Position numbers and translations under genes: made by a program. The notes below the pieces were generated by a model that saw only the letters and a program-made list of their open reading frames with translations, had not been told where the DNA came from and made no database searches. This document shows positions 52,108-61,433 of a DNA stretch of 64,000 bases, piece after piece; position 1 is the first letter of the stretch; the number at the start of each line of letters is the position of its first letter. The DNA comes from CAZMGV01 sp964621525 [NCBI: uncultured bacterium] (lineage in GTDB: Bacteria; JAGRBM01), in assembly GCA_964621525.1 (NCBI GenBank), contig CAZUMS010000001.1:1-64000 (forward strand), in the 5' to 3' direction.

Positions 52108-53119
52108 GCCGGGCTTTCTCGCGCCAGAGGAAGTTCTCGACGTCCGGATAAAGCTCTTCGGCCGCGTGACGTCCCCACAGGAGGTCGCCGTGGGAGTAGT
52201 CGTGTTTCTCGCCTTCGGAGCGGCCGAGCAGCCGCCAGCGTTTTTCGGATGAGCCCAGTTTCTCGAACGTCTGCTGGCAGGCCCGCCAGTCGGCGAGGCC
52301 GTCCCGGTTCCCGGCGACGACGAACAGTGGCGTCTGGATTTCGTCGAGGTGCTCGTAATAGCGGAACCGCCCGTCGTCGGTGATCAGTCCGCCCTCGGCG
52401 GCAATGCGGGCGAAGTGGGCGGCCTTGCGGGCGGGCAGCCCGGCGACCCCGCGCCAGAGGTAGCGGGCGATCGTTTCCGGGGCGACGTTGTCCGGGTTCG
52501 CCGAGCTGCGGACGATCTTTTCCGGCAGCGACTCTGTGAACGGGGCGAGCGCCTTCGCCACCCAGTCCGCCCGGAGATCGGGCCCCAGCCGGTAGAGCCA
52601 GCCGCGCATCCGGCCGACCCAGGCGGGAACCCCGTGGACAAACGCCGGGGAACCCAGCGTCACCATGCGGGCGACGCCGTCGCCGCCGAAGCGGATCAGG
52701 TAGCAGTAGCCGATCATGCCCCCCATGGAATGGCCCACGTAGTTCACGGCCTCCGCACCGGTGTATTTCCGGACCGCTCCGATCACCGCCGGGAGATCGA
52801 ACTCGACCAGATGGTCGAAGGTCCACTGGGGGAGTTTCACCCGGCCCAGCCAGTGTCCGGCACGCTTGCGGCCGCGGAGGTCCACCGTCCAGACATCGTG
52901 CCCCCGGGCGGCGAGCCACGGCGCGAACCCGATACCGTCGCCGAGATCCCAGGCGAACCGCGTCGATCCGCCCCCGTGGACGAGCAGCACCGGCGGGCCC
53001 TTCGCCGCCTCGCCCTTCGGAAGGTAGCGGTAGAGGTGCAGCACCCAGCCGTCGTCCGTGCGGCAGCGGTACGTCTCGTCGTGGACGGGATCGAAGGAAA
53101 GGGTCTTGAGGGAGATCAT
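52091..53119 (-). CDS. alpha/beta hydrolase
   Basis: The 342-residue protein from ATG 53119 has the nucleophile elbow VGHSMGG with Ser131, oxyanion-side LLVHGGGSTRFAWD, catalytic acid probably Asp in VVAGNRDGLAD, and His in KHDYSHGD or LLWGRH. It resembles lipases/poly(3-hydroxyalkanoate)-type hydrolases of 320-380 residues. There is no signal peptide, so it is probably cytosolic. Longer in-frame starts, back to 53161, would overlap the AI-2E family gene. Its 3' end overlaps the convergent membrane protein gene by 17 bases. Confidence 0.85.
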   Translation of the reverse strand: MISLKTLSFDPVHDETYRCRTDDGWVLHLYRYLPKGEAAKGPPVLLVHGGGSTRFAWDLGDGIGFAPWLAARGHDVWTVDLRGRKRAGHWLGRVKLPQWTFDHLVEFDLPAVIGAVRKYTGAEAVNYVGHSMGGMIGYCYLIRFGGDGVARMVTLGSPAFVHGVPAWVGRMRGWLYRLGPDLRADWVAKALAPFTESLPEKIVRSSANPDNVAPETIARYLWRGVAGLPARKAAHFARIAAEGGLITDDGRFRYYEHLDEIQTPLFVVAGNRDGLADWRACQQTFEKLGSSEKRWRLLGRSEGEKHDYSHGDLLWGRHAAEELYPDVENFLWREKARLRVVS

Positions 53120-53126
53120 GGCCGGC

Positions 53127-54251
53127 TCAGCACACCCAGTGGTCGGCCTGGGCCCGTTCACGGGCGGCGGAGACGGTCTTGAACCGGTACCGGTCGATGA
53201 GGATGCGGATCATGACCTGAAGGCTGACGGTGATCGGCACGGCGATGATCATGCCGACGATCCCGAGGAGGTAGCCGCCCAGAAATACGCTGAGCACCAC
53301 GAGAACGGCATGGACATGGGCCGAAGCGCCCACGATCAGAACCTGGAAGAAGAAATCATCCAGGAACTTCACGATGCCGAACAGCACCATGATCTTGACG
53401 ATGGCCGCAGGCCCCCCCGTGCCGAGGATCGCCACCAGCACGGCGAGACCGAAACCCAGAACCGGCCCGAAATAGGGGATGAGGTTGCCGACTCCGGTGA
53501 TGAGACCGATGATCAGCCAGTAGTCCACTCCGATGAAATAAAGCCCGATGGCGATCATCGAACCGACAATCGCCCCGTCCACGACAAGGCCGCGGATGTA
53601 GCCGCCCAGCGAGGCGTTAATCTCGGAGACCACGGACAGGACCGTCTCCACGTACCGGTTCGGCAGCAGGTTGTAGATCTTCTGCATCCACTCGTCGCCG
53701 TCCCGCAGGAAGAAGAACACGTTGAACGGCACGAGGATGAGCAGGATGATCTGCTCCATGTGCGACATGATCCAGCTCGGGATATTTCCCGCGAGCTGGG
53801 AGCTTTTCTCCTCAAGAGCCTCGAACGCCGGGCCGATCACCGGCTTCGATCCGATCATCGGGTAGTTTTCTTCGAGAGAGCCCTCCAGCTGGAGGGCGAA
53901 TACCTTCATGTCCTTGGTGATCTGCGGCAGGCGGTTCTGGATTTTCTCGATCTCGGCCGCCAGCGCCGGGACGCCGAAAATGAGCACCAGCGCGAAGGCA
54001 CCCATCATGACCGTCAGGAGCAGCGACACCGCCGTGAGCCGCTTGATCCCCCGGGCCTCGATCATGCGGACCACGGGGTTCAGGACATAGGCAATGATGA
54101 TCGAGATGACGAACGGCAGGAGGATGTGCTTGAGCTGGAAGAAGATGAAGATGAAGACGCCCGTGCCGATGATGAGCAGCAGGATGCGGAGCCAGCGTTC
54201 GATCAGCTCGAACATCCGCGAGTCTATCGTTCCGCCCTGTTCCTGCCCCAC
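53127..54251 (-). CDS. AI-2E family transporter (PF01594)
   Basis: The 374-residue inner-membrane protein has about eight helices, with pairs near the N-terminus (LRILLLIIGTGVFIFIFF, LLPFVISIIIAYVLNPVVRMI) and a conserved IGLITGVGNLIPYFGPVLGF and VVLSVFLGGYLLGIVGMIIAVPI near the C-terminus. Members are permeases of the TqsA/PerM type; some act as Na/H antiporters or transport signal molecules. ATG 54251, or ATG 54215, may begin the protein. It stands 29 bases after the cNMP-binding gene on the same strand. Substrate unknown. Confidence 0.9.
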   Translation of the reverse strand: MGQEQGGTIDSRMFELIERWLRILLLIIGTGVFIFIFFQLKHILLPFVISIIIAYVLNPVVRMIEARGIKRLTAVSLLLTVMMGAFALVLIFGVPALAAEIEKIQNRLPQITKDMKVFALQLEGSLEENYPMIGSKPVIGPAFEALEEKSSQLAGNIPSWIMSHMEQIILLILVPFNVFFFLRDGDEWMQKIYNLLPNRYVETVLSVVSEINASLGGYIRGLVVDGAIVGSMIAIGLYFIGVDYWLIIGLITGVGNLIPYFGPVLGFGLAVLVAILGTGGPAAIVKIMVLFGIVKFLDDFFFQVLIVGASAHVHAVLVVLSVFLGGYLLGIVGMIIAVPITVSLQVMIRILIDRYRFKTVSAARERAQADHWVC

Positions 54252-54280
54252 GTCTCCGCCTTCTCCCCTGGATCTCCGGA

Positions 54281-54805
54281 TCAGCGCGGCGCGGCGCTCT
54301 GCAGCTTGAACACCTGCTCGTTCAGCCGGCGGACCTGCCGGGCGAGATTCTCCGCCACGGCGGTCATGATCGGAAGGCCGATGTCCGCCCGCTTGGAAAC
54401 GAGGGCGTCGAAGTTGGCCTTGTAGAGAATCAGCACGGCTGTCTCGTCCACGGCAACCGCCGCAGCCGACCGGGGCAGCGTGTCCAGCAGCGCCAGTTCA
54501 CCGAAGTGCGTTCCCGGCCCGAGATTGACGAGAGTCTGGATATCGCCATTGTCCAGCTTCTTCTGGATAGCGACGAAACCTGACATGACGATGAACAGGG
54601 CGTTCCCCTGATCGCCTTCGTTGAAGATCACGTCACCGGCGTAATACTGGCGCTCGATGCACTCGGTCAGCAGCTTGCCGACCTGGATAGAGGAAAGATC
54701 CTTGAGCAGCGCCAGAGTCTGCAGGAAACGGATCCGCTCCATAAGCTTCGGATCACGAATCGGCTGAAAAACGCGCTCCGCCAGATCGTCGATAAAACCC
54801 GCCAT
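54281..54805 (-). CDS. cyclic-nucleotide-binding domain protein
   Basis: The 174-residue protein is mainly one cNMP-binding jelly roll (about 45-150), with GDVIFNEGDQGNALFIVMSGFVAI and the phosphate-binding cassette FGELALLDTLPRSAAAVA, including the Arg-Ser pair that contacts the ribose-phosphate. No helix-turn-helix is present, so it is not a transcription factor. The remaining helix at the C-terminus (ENLARQVRRLNEQVFKLQ) could mediate dimer or partner contact. It probably senses cAMP or cGMP and regulates a partner protein, possibly the adjoining permease. Confidence 0.87.
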   Translation of the reverse strand: MAGFIDDLAERVFQPIRDPKLMERIRFLQTLALLKDLSSIQVGKLLTECIERQYYAGDVIFNEGDQGNALFIVMSGFVAIQKKLDNGDIQTLVNLGPGTHFGELALLDTLPRSAAAVAVDETAVLILYKANFDALVSKRADIGLPIMTAVAENLARQVRRLNEQVFKLQSAAPR

Positions 54806-54898
54806 AAGGGATGAAGCTTAGGCGACCTTTTTAATCATGGGCAATGCCTGTCGCCGAATCGTCATCGCCCGGCCGGCATGGGGAAAAATGAACCGATT

Positions 54899-56377
54899 TC
54901 AGCGTTTCCAGTTCCAGGCCGTTCCCTGGGGTCCGTCCTTGATTTCGACTCCGGCGGCCAGCAGTTCGTCACGAATCTCGTCGGCCCGCTTGAAGTTCTT
55001 CCCCGCCCGGGCCGCCTTCCGGTCCGCGATGAGCTTAAGGATTTTTTCCTCGGAAATGGCCGCTCCGGCTCCGGCCCGCCGGTTCAGGTCGTCCAGAAAC
55101 GCCTTGGGCTCCTGATACAGGATACCGAGCACGGACTGAATCCGGGGAACTTCGGCCAGAAACCGTTCCGCGATCCGGCAGGACACCGGGGTCTTCCTGA
55201 ACTCATGGCTGAGCAGGTATTCGTTGATCGCCTTGCGGATGCCCTGCACCACCCCGAACGAGCCGGCAGCGTTGAAGTCGTCGTCCATAAACCCTTCGAT
55301 CTGGTCCTTGAGGCCGGCGATCTGTTCCAGGATCTTCTGCTCCTGCGGGGTGGGGACGGCGGCCGGATCGTCGGCGCACCGGTTTACGAGCAGCTCCCGG
55401 CACTGGTTCAGCGTTTCGTAGAGCTTCTTGAGTCCCATTTCCGCCTGACGGAGTTCGTCGTCCGAGTAGTCGAGCGGCTTCGTATGATGGGTCCCGAGGA
55501 TGTAGCTCCTCAGCACTTCGCCCGGATACTTGTCCAGCAGGTCCCTCAAGGTGAAGAAATTGCCGAGCGACTTCGACATCTTCTCGTGGTTGATGTTCAC
55601 GAAGCCGTTGTGGATCCAGTAACGGGCGAACTCCTTGCCCGTGCAGCCTTCGCTCTGGGCTATTTCGTTCTCGTGATGGGGGAAAATCAGGTCGAGGCCG
55701 CCCATGTGGATATCGAACGTCTCGCCGAGGATGCTCATCGACATGGCCGAGCATTCAATATGCCAGCCGGGACGGCCCTTGCCCCATGGCGAGTCCCAGG
55801 CCGGCTCGCCGGGTTTCGCCGCCTTCCAGAGATTGAAGTCCAGCGGGTTCCGTTTGATCCGGTTCACGTCGACGCGGGCCCCTGCCACCAGATCTTCCAG
55901 CGCCTTGCCCGAGAGCTTGCCGTAGGTCTTGAACGATTCCACCGAGAAGAAGACGTCGCCGCCCGCCTCGTAAGCCATCCCGCGGGCGATGAGCCGCTCC
56001 GTCAGCCGGATAATCTCCGCCATCGTCTCCGTTGCCCGGGGCTCGTGGTCGGGCTTCAGGAGGTTCAGCTTGTCCGTATCGACGTGGAATTCGCGGATGA
56101 ACCGCTCGGCAAGCGCCTTGGGGTCCTCGCCCTTCTCGTTCGCCCGCTGGATGATCTTGTCGTCCACATCCGTGAAATTCCGGACGAAGGTGACTTCATA
56201 GCCGCGGTACTTGAGGTAACGGACCACAAGATCGTAGGTGATGAGCGCCCGCGCATGCCCGAGATGCGACAGGTCGTAGGCCGTGATGCCGCAGGCATAG
56301 ACCCCGGCCTTTCCCGGCACCAGCGGTTCGAAGGTTTCGAGCTTTCGGCGCAGCGTGTTGTAGATACGGATCGGCAT
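54899..56377 (-). CDS. cysS: cysteinyl-tRNA synthetase
   Basis: The 492-residue class I aminoacyl-tRNA synthetase charges tRNA-Cys. Its HIGH-like motif is HLGHAR near the N-terminus (CGITAYDLSHLGHAR, with the zinc Cys), the zinc ligands continue in WHIECSAMS and FPHHENEIAQSEG, and the KMSKS loop is KMSKSLGN. The C-terminal anticodon-binding region is present. Length is the usual 460-500. It is transcribed with gmk and yicC upstream and has no apparent terminator between them. Confidence 0.97.
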   Translation of the reverse strand: MPIRIYNTLRRKLETFEPLVPGKAGVYACGITAYDLSHLGHARALITYDLVVRYLKYRGYEVTFVRNFTDVDDKIIQRANEKGEDPKALAERFIREFHVDTDKLNLLKPDHEPRATETMAEIIRLTERLIARGMAYEAGGDVFFSVESFKTYGKLSGKALEDLVAGARVDVNRIKRNPLDFNLWKAAKPGEPAWDSPWGKGRPGWHIECSAMSMSILGETFDIHMGGLDLIFPHHENEIAQSEGCTGKEFARYWIHNGFVNINHEKMSKSLGNFFTLRDLLDKYPGEVLRSYILGTHHTKPLDYSDDELRQAEMGLKKLYETLNQCRELLVNRCADDPAAVPTPQEQKILEQIAGLKDQIEGFMDDDFNAAGSFGVVQGIRKAINEYLLSHEFRKTPVSCRIAERFLAEVPRIQSVLGILYQEPKAFLDDLNRRAGAGAAISEEKILKLIADRKAARAGKNFKRADEIRDELLAAGVEIKDGPQGTAWNWKR

Positions 56378-56451
56378 GGTTCCCGCGACGGAGGTCCGTC
56401 AGACCGGGGGCAATAGCGGGAGAAACGGAAGAGGTAAAGGGGATTTGCCCG

Positions 56452-57063
56452 CTACCTCCGGACCCGGCACCGCTCCGCGCCCACGATGTTCTTCAGCCGG
56501 AGCAGCGCCCCGTCGATATCGTCGTTGTAGACGGCATAGTCGAATTCCTTCGCCGCCTTCATCTCGTTCACGGCTGTCTTCAGTCGCTTGTCGATCTGTT
56601 CCTTCGTATCGGTCTTGCGGTTCCGGAGCCGCCGCCGGAGCTCGGCCATGGACGGCGGGAGGATGAACACCAGCACCGCCTCGGGCATCTTTTTCCGGAT
56701 CGACCGGGCGCCCGCGAGGTCCAGTTCGAGCAGAATATCCTGTCCCTTGCGGGCCTGGGCCTGTACCCAGGGACGGCTCGTGCCGTAGTAGTTCATGCCG
56801 TGGACATGGGCGTACTCCAGCAGTTCGCCGCGGCGTATCATTTTCTGGAACGCGTCCAGGGTCACGAAGTTGTAGTCCCTGCCGTGCCGTTCGCCGGGCC
56901 GCTTCTGCCGCGTGGTGAACGACACGCTCCACTTCAGCCTGCGGTCCTCGTTCAGAAGGCGCTTCACGAGCGTCGATTTGCCGCTGCCCGAAGGGCCCGC
57001 GACGACGACCACGATTCCGTGACGGCGGGGGTTACTCGAGGTTCTGGACCTGCTCGCGGACAC
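56452..57063 (-). CDS. gmk: guanylate kinase
   Basis: The 203-residue enzyme phosphorylates GMP to GDP with ATP. The P-loop is AGPSGSGKSTLV, the lid/GMP-binding segment includes SFTTRQKRPGERHGRDYNFV with the Arg and Tyr contacts, followed by VHGMNYYGTSRPWV and the VFILPPS stretch. Length matches the family. It overlaps yicC by 32 bases, a common association in bacteria, suggesting translational coupling. Confidence 0.97.
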   Translation of the reverse strand: MSASRSRTSSNPRRHGIVVVVAGPSGSGKSTLVKRLLNEDRRLKWSVSFTTRQKRPGERHGRDYNFVTLDAFQKMIRRGELLEYAHVHGMNYYGTSRPWVQAQARKGQDILLELDLAGARSIRKKMPEAVLVFILPPSMAELRRRLRNRKTDTKEQIDKRLKTAVNEMKAAKEFDYAVYNDDIDGALLRLKNIVGAERCRVRR

Positions 57064-57913
57064 GTTCGATCTCGCTTTTCATGTCGACCACCCGGTGGGC
57101 GACCGATGTATTGGATGCCTTGGAAGCCATGGTGTTCAGCTCCCGCACGATCTCCTGCACGAGGAAATCCAGCTTGCGGCCGCAGGGCTCGCGGCCGGAG
57201 AGATGCTCCTCGAACTTGGCGAGGTGGCTCTCGAACCGGACGATTTCCTCGGTGATGTCGGCCCGGTCCGTCCAGTAGACGATCTCCTGCGCGAGCCGCT
57301 GCTCGTCCAGTTTTACCTCGACCTCGAGTTCCTTGAGCCGCTTCTCGACCCGTTCCCGGAGCTGGCGGACCGCCTCGGGTTTCGCCTCCCGGATCGCCGG
57401 CAGATGGGCCCTGAGGCCCTTCAGCCGTTCGCGGATGTCGAGCGCGAGGTGCTCGCCCTCGACCGTCCGCGCCTTGTCCAGTTCCGCAAGCGCCGCCTCG
57501 ACGATCTTTCCGACGGCATCCGCCACCCGGTCCGTCACCTCGAACTTCGCCTGCTTGATGACGTCCCGCTGGCTCACCACAAGACGGAACAGGTCGTCCG
57601 GGTCTACCTTAAGATGCAGATCGCTCGCGAGATCCTGGAACTCGTGGAGGTAGTGCCTGGCAAGTGCGGTGTCGGCCGAAAGGGGTTTGGCGTCGCCGGC
57701 GACCACGGCCTCATCGATCACGAGGTCCACCCGGCCACGGGTGAGACGCGAACGGACGGTCTCGGCGATCCGGGCTTCCAGCGCGGCCAGCGACGGCGGA
57801 AGCCGGAGCTTCGGGTCCAGGTTCCGGCTGTTTACCGACTTGATCTCGCAGGAAAACTGCCGGCTCTCCACCAGCCCCTGCGAGCGTCCGAATCCGGTCA
57901 TGCTTCTGGGCAT
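57032..57913 (-). CDS. yicC: YicC family endoribonuclease
   Basis: The 293-residue protein begins with the diagnostic PRSMTGFGRSQG and ends with AHRVVDMKSEIERVREQVQNLE; the C-terminal third contains the family-specific EE-H-L-S-G-R-E-P-C-G-R-K-L-D-F-L-V-Q-E segment. YicC is a ring-shaped endoribonuclease in E. coli that degrades particular small RNAs. It precedes gmk with overlapping ends, the arrangement found in many genomes. Confidence 0.95.
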   Translation of the reverse strand: MPRSMTGFGRSQGLVESRQFSCEIKSVNSRNLDPKLRLPPSLAALEARIAETVRSRLTRGRVDLVIDEAVVAGDAKPLSADTALARHYLHEFQDLASDLHLKVDPDDLFRLVVSQRDVIKQAKFEVTDRVADAVGKIVEAALAELDKARTVEGEHLALDIRERLKGLRAHLPAIREAKPEAVRQLRERVEKRLKELEVEVKLDEQRLAQEIVYWTDRADITEEIVRFESHLAKFEEHLSGREPCGRKLDFLVQEIVRELNTMASKASNTSVAHRVVDMKSEIERVREQVQNLE

Positions 57914-57959
57914 CGTGCGGCCTGTGTAACCGGAAGCCGGGAGAGAGAAAAGCGGAGGA

Positions 57960-59045
57960 CTATTTCCCCTGCTTCGCCTTCTCCCGCATGGCCCGCCGGC
58001 GGACCGCGTTCAGCTGCCAGTAGGCGATGGCTTTCTCGTGCGCTTCGAAGTTCGTCGTGAACTCGTGGGTCCCGTCGTTGCGGGAGACGAAGAACAGGTA
58101 GTCCGTCTGTGCCGGGCGAACCGCCGCTTCGATGGCCGCAAGACCCGGCTGGCAGATAGGCCCTGGGGGAAGCCCGGAACGGAGATACGTGTTGTAGGCG
58201 TGGTCGGTCAGCAGGTTCTCGCGGGTGATGTTGCCGTTGAAATCCGGCATGAGGCCGTAAATCACAGTCGGATCGGTCTGGAGCCGCATCCGCTTGGCCA
58301 TCCGGTTGTGGAACACGCTGCTGATGACCGGCCGCTCGTCCGCCTGCCCGGTCTCTTTCTCGACAATCGAGGCGAGCGTGAGAATCCTGTGCAGACTGTC
58401 CAGCCCTCTGGCCCGGCCCTCGTCGATCAGGGACTGGGGCACGTTGGACTTCAGGGCGTTCACCATCTGCCTCAGGATTTCCTTCGGCCTGAACGGCTTC
58501 GAGAACTGATGGACCGCCGGGAACAGATACCCTTCCAGACGGTCGCCGGGGATCCCCAGTTCGGCAGCGAAATCCGGCGAATAAATCAGCGAGACATATT
58601 CGGCCTCGGGGCCGAACCCCGCCCCGTCGAGCCGCTTCGCGATCTCCCAGCCCGTGAGCCCTTCGGGGAATCCGAATGGGTGCCATACCACCATGCCGGT
58701 ATCGAGAAGCCGGGCGACCTCTGGCGGCGTCAGGGCCCGCGACAATTCATACTCGCCCGCCTTGGGCGCGGTCTTGCGGTAACGCAGGTACCAGTAAAAG
58801 TAGTCTGCCCGGGTGACGATGCCCTCTCCGGCCAGCAGGTCGGCAACGCCCTTCACAGACATCCCCTTGGGGATCTCGAACCGCACTTTTCCGGTGTTCG
58901 ACGGATCCGGCGCGGTATCCAGATACCGGGCGACCCGGATTCCGGCGATCGCTCCGGCGGCGAACAGCATGAGCGTCAGAAAACCCAGTGCGATCCACAG
59001 GCCGCGGCCGGAAGACGGCGGCGGCGCTTTCGGCGTGTCGGTCAA
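57960..59045 (-). CDS. mltG: endolytic murein transglycosylase
   Basis: The 361-residue inner-membrane enzyme cuts nascent glycan strands and sets peptidoglycan chain length. One N-terminal membrane helix (about 16-38) is followed by a LysM-like domain (KVRFEIPKGMSVKGVADLLAGEGIV) and the YceG catalytic domain. The catalytic Glu229 lies in ASIVEKETG, with SSVFHNRMAKRMRLQTDPTVIYG after it. The stop of ruvX overlaps its ATG by four bases. Length is normal. Confidence 0.95.
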   Translation of the reverse strand: MTDTPKAPPPSSGRGLWIALGFLTLMLFAAGAIAGIRVARYLDTAPDPSNTGKVRFEIPKGMSVKGVADLLAGEGIVTRADYFYWYLRYRKTAPKAGEYELSRALTPPEVARLLDTGMVVWHPFGFPEGLTGWEIAKRLDGAGFGPEAEYVSLIYSPDFAAELGIPGDRLEGYLFPAVHQFSKPFRPKEILRQMVNALKSNVPQSLIDEGRARGLDSLHRILTLASIVEKETGQADERPVISSVFHNRMAKRMRLQTDPTVIYGLMPDFNGNITRENLLTDHAYNTYLRSGLPPGPICQPGLAAIEAAVRPAQTDYLFFVSRNDGTHEFTTNFEAHEKAIAYWQLNAVRRRAMREKAKQGK

Positions 59046-59452
59046 GAAACTCCCCCGCTTCCCAGCTTCGCGGGATGCACCGCCTTCGACGGGTCCCGGA
59101 AGTAGGACGTGAGCAGCACGGCCGCGGCTTCGTCGTCGCGGCCCACCCGGACCGCGGCGCTTGTCAGCCGCTCGTCCAGCATGACGACCGGCCGCTTCAG
59201 CCGGCCTTCCATCCGGAGTGCCACTTTTCGCACACGTTCTAGCTGGGGACCCGCCGAGCCGTCCATATTAAAAGGAGCGCCGACGACGATCCGGGCCACG
59301 TCCCACTCGGCGGCGATCGTCTCGAGTTCGTCCAGGGCCTTCCCGTCGCTCTCGCGCTGGATGACCCGGTACGGGCGCACCACGAGGCCGTCCCCGTCGG
59401 CCAGCGCCACGCCGATCCGTTTCTCTCCCCAGTCGACAGCCATGATCTCCAT
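59042..59452 (-). CDS. ruvX: Holliday junction resolvase-like protein RuvX/YqgF
   Basis: The 136-residue RNase-H-fold protein has AVDWGEKRIGVALAD at its start, with the catalytic Asp, and a VVMLDERLTSAA segment. Known members function in 16S rRNA 5'-end processing and junction resolution. ATG 59452 or ATG 59443 may begin it; the second has GGAG just upstream. A predicted -10 box lies only eight bases before the first ATG. Confidence 0.93.
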   Translation of the reverse strand: MEIMAVDWGEKRIGVALADGDGLVVRPYRVIQRESDGKALDELETIAAEWDVARIVVGAPFNMDGSAGPQLERVRKVALRMEGRLKRPVVMLDERLTSAAVRVGRDDEAAAVLLTSYFRDPSKAVHPAKLGSGGVS

Positions 59453-59460
59453 TAAACTTT

Positions 59461-59466
59461 ATTATG
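59461..59466 (-). promoter_or_regulatory. predicted -10 hexamer for ruvX
   Basis: CATAAT (minus strand, 5/6) with TTGGCG 16 bases upstream. It lies so near the ATG that the transcript would have a leader of about 2-11 bases. Confidence 0.3.
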
Positions 59467-59523
59467 CCACCTGAACGATCGTCGCCAAACTGTCACCGGA
59501 CCGGTTAGACTCTTTCCCGGACC

Positions 59524-60171
59524 ATGAAAGTTCCCCAATCAGTCCTTCTCGCTGCATCCGCCGCGGCGCTCGCCCTCGGTCTCGTACCGGCCCGCGCCCA
59601 GCCAGAGGAGAAGCGCGGCCGCATCGAATACCCTGCGCCCGAGAACCGGCTCGACGAGCCGGTCTCCAAGAAACACGAGGGCGACCCCCTGGTGGAGAAA
59701 TTCAAGGAAGCGCTCCGGGGAAGCGGGCTTCCTTCCGAAATCCGCCCGGATTACCGCAAGGTCTACACCCTTTCCTACATGCAGGAACATGCCTCCCCGG
59801 GCCTGAACTCCCTCAAGATTGCAGTCGATGCAAAGGATCGCAAGGGCACCATCGCCGCCGCCGAGCACCTGCATGCCCTCTATTCCGTGATGCAGAACTC
59901 CATGTTCGCGACCGACGCCCGCTGGTGGGCCTTCGCCCAGGAAGGCAAGCAGGCGGTCATGAATGTCCGGGGACTTGCCTACCGGGGAGACAACGAAAAG
60001 CTGCTCCAGGCGAATTTTGCGAAGGCCGTGGAATCTTGCTACGCATGCCACCGCGTTTACGGCGGACCGCCGGAAAAATTCGAGGAGATCACCCGGTTCA
60101 AGAAGGACCTCAAGTCCGTGGGGCCGGTACCTAAACCTCCCGAAGATCCGGAAGGCAAAAAGAAAAAGTAA
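59524..60171 (+). CDS. periplasmic cytochrome c'-like protein
   Basis: The 215-residue protein has a signal peptide (1-25, ending ARA before QPEE), then a helical domain and one haem-binding CYACH near residues 171-175 ([13 protein letters not shown]), the C-terminal position typical of cytochrome c' and c-556. The extended Lys/Glu/Pro-rich regions at both ends are unusual. These proteins bind NO or transfer electrons in four-helix bundles. It lies 26 bases before argG and may share its transcript; a functional link is unclear. Confidence 0.8.
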   Translation: MKVPQSVLLAASAAALALGLVPARAQPEEKRGRIEYPAPENRLDEPVSKKHEGDPLVEKFKEALRGSGLPSEIRPDYRKVYTLSYMQEHASPGLNSLKIAVDAKDRKGTIAAAEHLHALYSVMQNSMFATDARWWAFAQEGKQAVMNVRGLAYRGDNEKLLQANFAKAVESCYACHRVYGGPPEKFEEITRFKKDLKSVGPVPKPPEDPEGKKKK

Positions 60172-60197
60172 CGCCGTCACGCGGGAGCACCGCATCT

Positions 60198-61418
60198 ATG
60201 TCCGGCAGCAGCGTCAAGAAAGTCGTCCTCGCCTATTCGGGAGGCCTCGACACCAGCGTCATCCTCAAGTGGATCGTCGAAACCTACCAGTGCGAGGCCG
60301 TCTGTTTCACGGCGGACCTCGGCCAGGGCACGGGCGAGCTCGACGGCCTCGAGAAAAAGTGCAAGGCCACCGGCGGATCCAAACTCTACGTCGAAGACCT
60401 GCGCGAGGAGTTCGTCCGGGACTTCGTCTTCCCGATGCTGAAGATCAACGCGATGTACGAGGGACAGTATTACCTCGGCACCTCTATCGCCCGCCCGCTG
60501 ATCGCCAAGAAACAGATCGAGATCGCCAACAAGGAGAATGCCGACGCCGTTTCCCACGGTGCCACCGGCAAGGGTAACGACCAGGTGCGGTTCGAGCTCA
60601 CCTACTACGCCCTGAAGCCCGAGATCACCGTCATTGCACCGTGGCGCGAGTGGAAGTTCTCCGGCCGCCTCGACCTCATCGCCTACTGCAAGGAGCACCA
60701 TATTCCGGTGGAAGCGACGGCCGAGAAGCCTTTCTCCACTGACCGGAATCTGCTCCATATCTCCTATGAGGGCGGCATCCTCGAGGACCCGTGGTTCGAG
60801 AGCACGTCCGACATGTACCGCATGGCCGTCCCGGCGGAGCAGGCCCCGGACAAAGCGGAATACATCGAGATCGATTACGACAAAGGGACCCCGGTGGCGG
60901 TCAACGGCGAGAAACTCTCGCCCGCGAAGCTGCTGGAGAAGGCCAACGAAATCGGCGGCCGTCACGGCGTCGGCCGTGTCGATCTCGTCGAGAACCGGTT
61001 CGTCGGCATGAAGAGCCGCGGTGTCTACGAGACACCGGGCGGCGCCATCCTGCACGCCGCGCACCGGGCCGTGGAAAGCATCACGATGGACCGCGAGGCG
61101 ATGCACCTCAGGGATTCGCTCATGCCGAAATTCGCTGAGCTCGTCTACTACGGGTTCTGGTACTCTCCGGAGCGCGAAGCCCTTCAGGCGCTCGTCGAGT
61201 CGACGCAGCAGAACGTCACCGGTACGGCCCGGCTGAAACTCTACAAGGGCGGCATTTACGTCGCCGGACGCAAGAGCCCCTATACCCTCTACGACCCCGC
61301 CCTCTCCACCTTCGAGAAGGACCGGGTCTACAACCAGCGGGATGCCGAGGGTTTCATCCGCCTGAACGCCCTCCGGCTCCGAACGCTGGCCCGGATGAAA
61401 GCCAAAACGGGGAAGTAA
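60198..61418 (+). CDS. argG: argininosuccinate synthase
   Basis: The 406-residue enzyme condenses citrulline and aspartate with ATP in arginine synthesis. The PP-loop ATPase motif SGGLDTS is at 14-20. Later segments include [28 protein letters not shown] and [16 protein letters not shown]. Length is normal (400-445). The other arg genes are not in view; the nearest neighbours are the cytochrome c'-like gene and a HEAT-repeat gene 15 bases downstream. Confidence 0.97.
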   Translation: MSGSSVKKVVLAYSGGLDTSVILKWIVETYQCEAVCFTADLGQGTGELDGLEKKCKATGGSKLYVEDLREEFVRDFVFPMLKINAMYEGQYYLGTSIARPLIAKKQIEIANKENADAVSHGATGKGNDQVRFELTYYALKPEITVIAPWREWKFSGRLDLIAYCKEHHIPVEATAEKPFSTDRNLLHISYEGGILEDPWFESTSDMYRMAVPAEQAPDKAEYIEIDYDKGTPVAVNGEKLSPAKLLEKANEIGGRHGVGRVDLVENRFVGMKSRGVYETPGGAILHAAHRAVESITMDREAMHLRDSLMPKFAELVYYGFWYSPEREALQALVESTQQNVTGTARLKLYKGGIYVAGRKSPYTLYDPALSTFEKDRVYNQRDAEGFIRLNALRLRTLARMKAKTGK

Positions 61419-61433
61419 TTCCCCCGGAAACCG

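Noticed and set aside
53058-54425. 455-codon plus-strand open frame rich in Asp, His, Glu
   Set aside because: Antisense to the AI-2E family gene; the acidic/His-rich composition is a shadow of hydrophobic codons on the other strand.
54878-56416. 512-codon plus-strand open frame
   Set aside because: Exact antisense of cysS; the cysS strand carries HIGH and KMSKS motifs.
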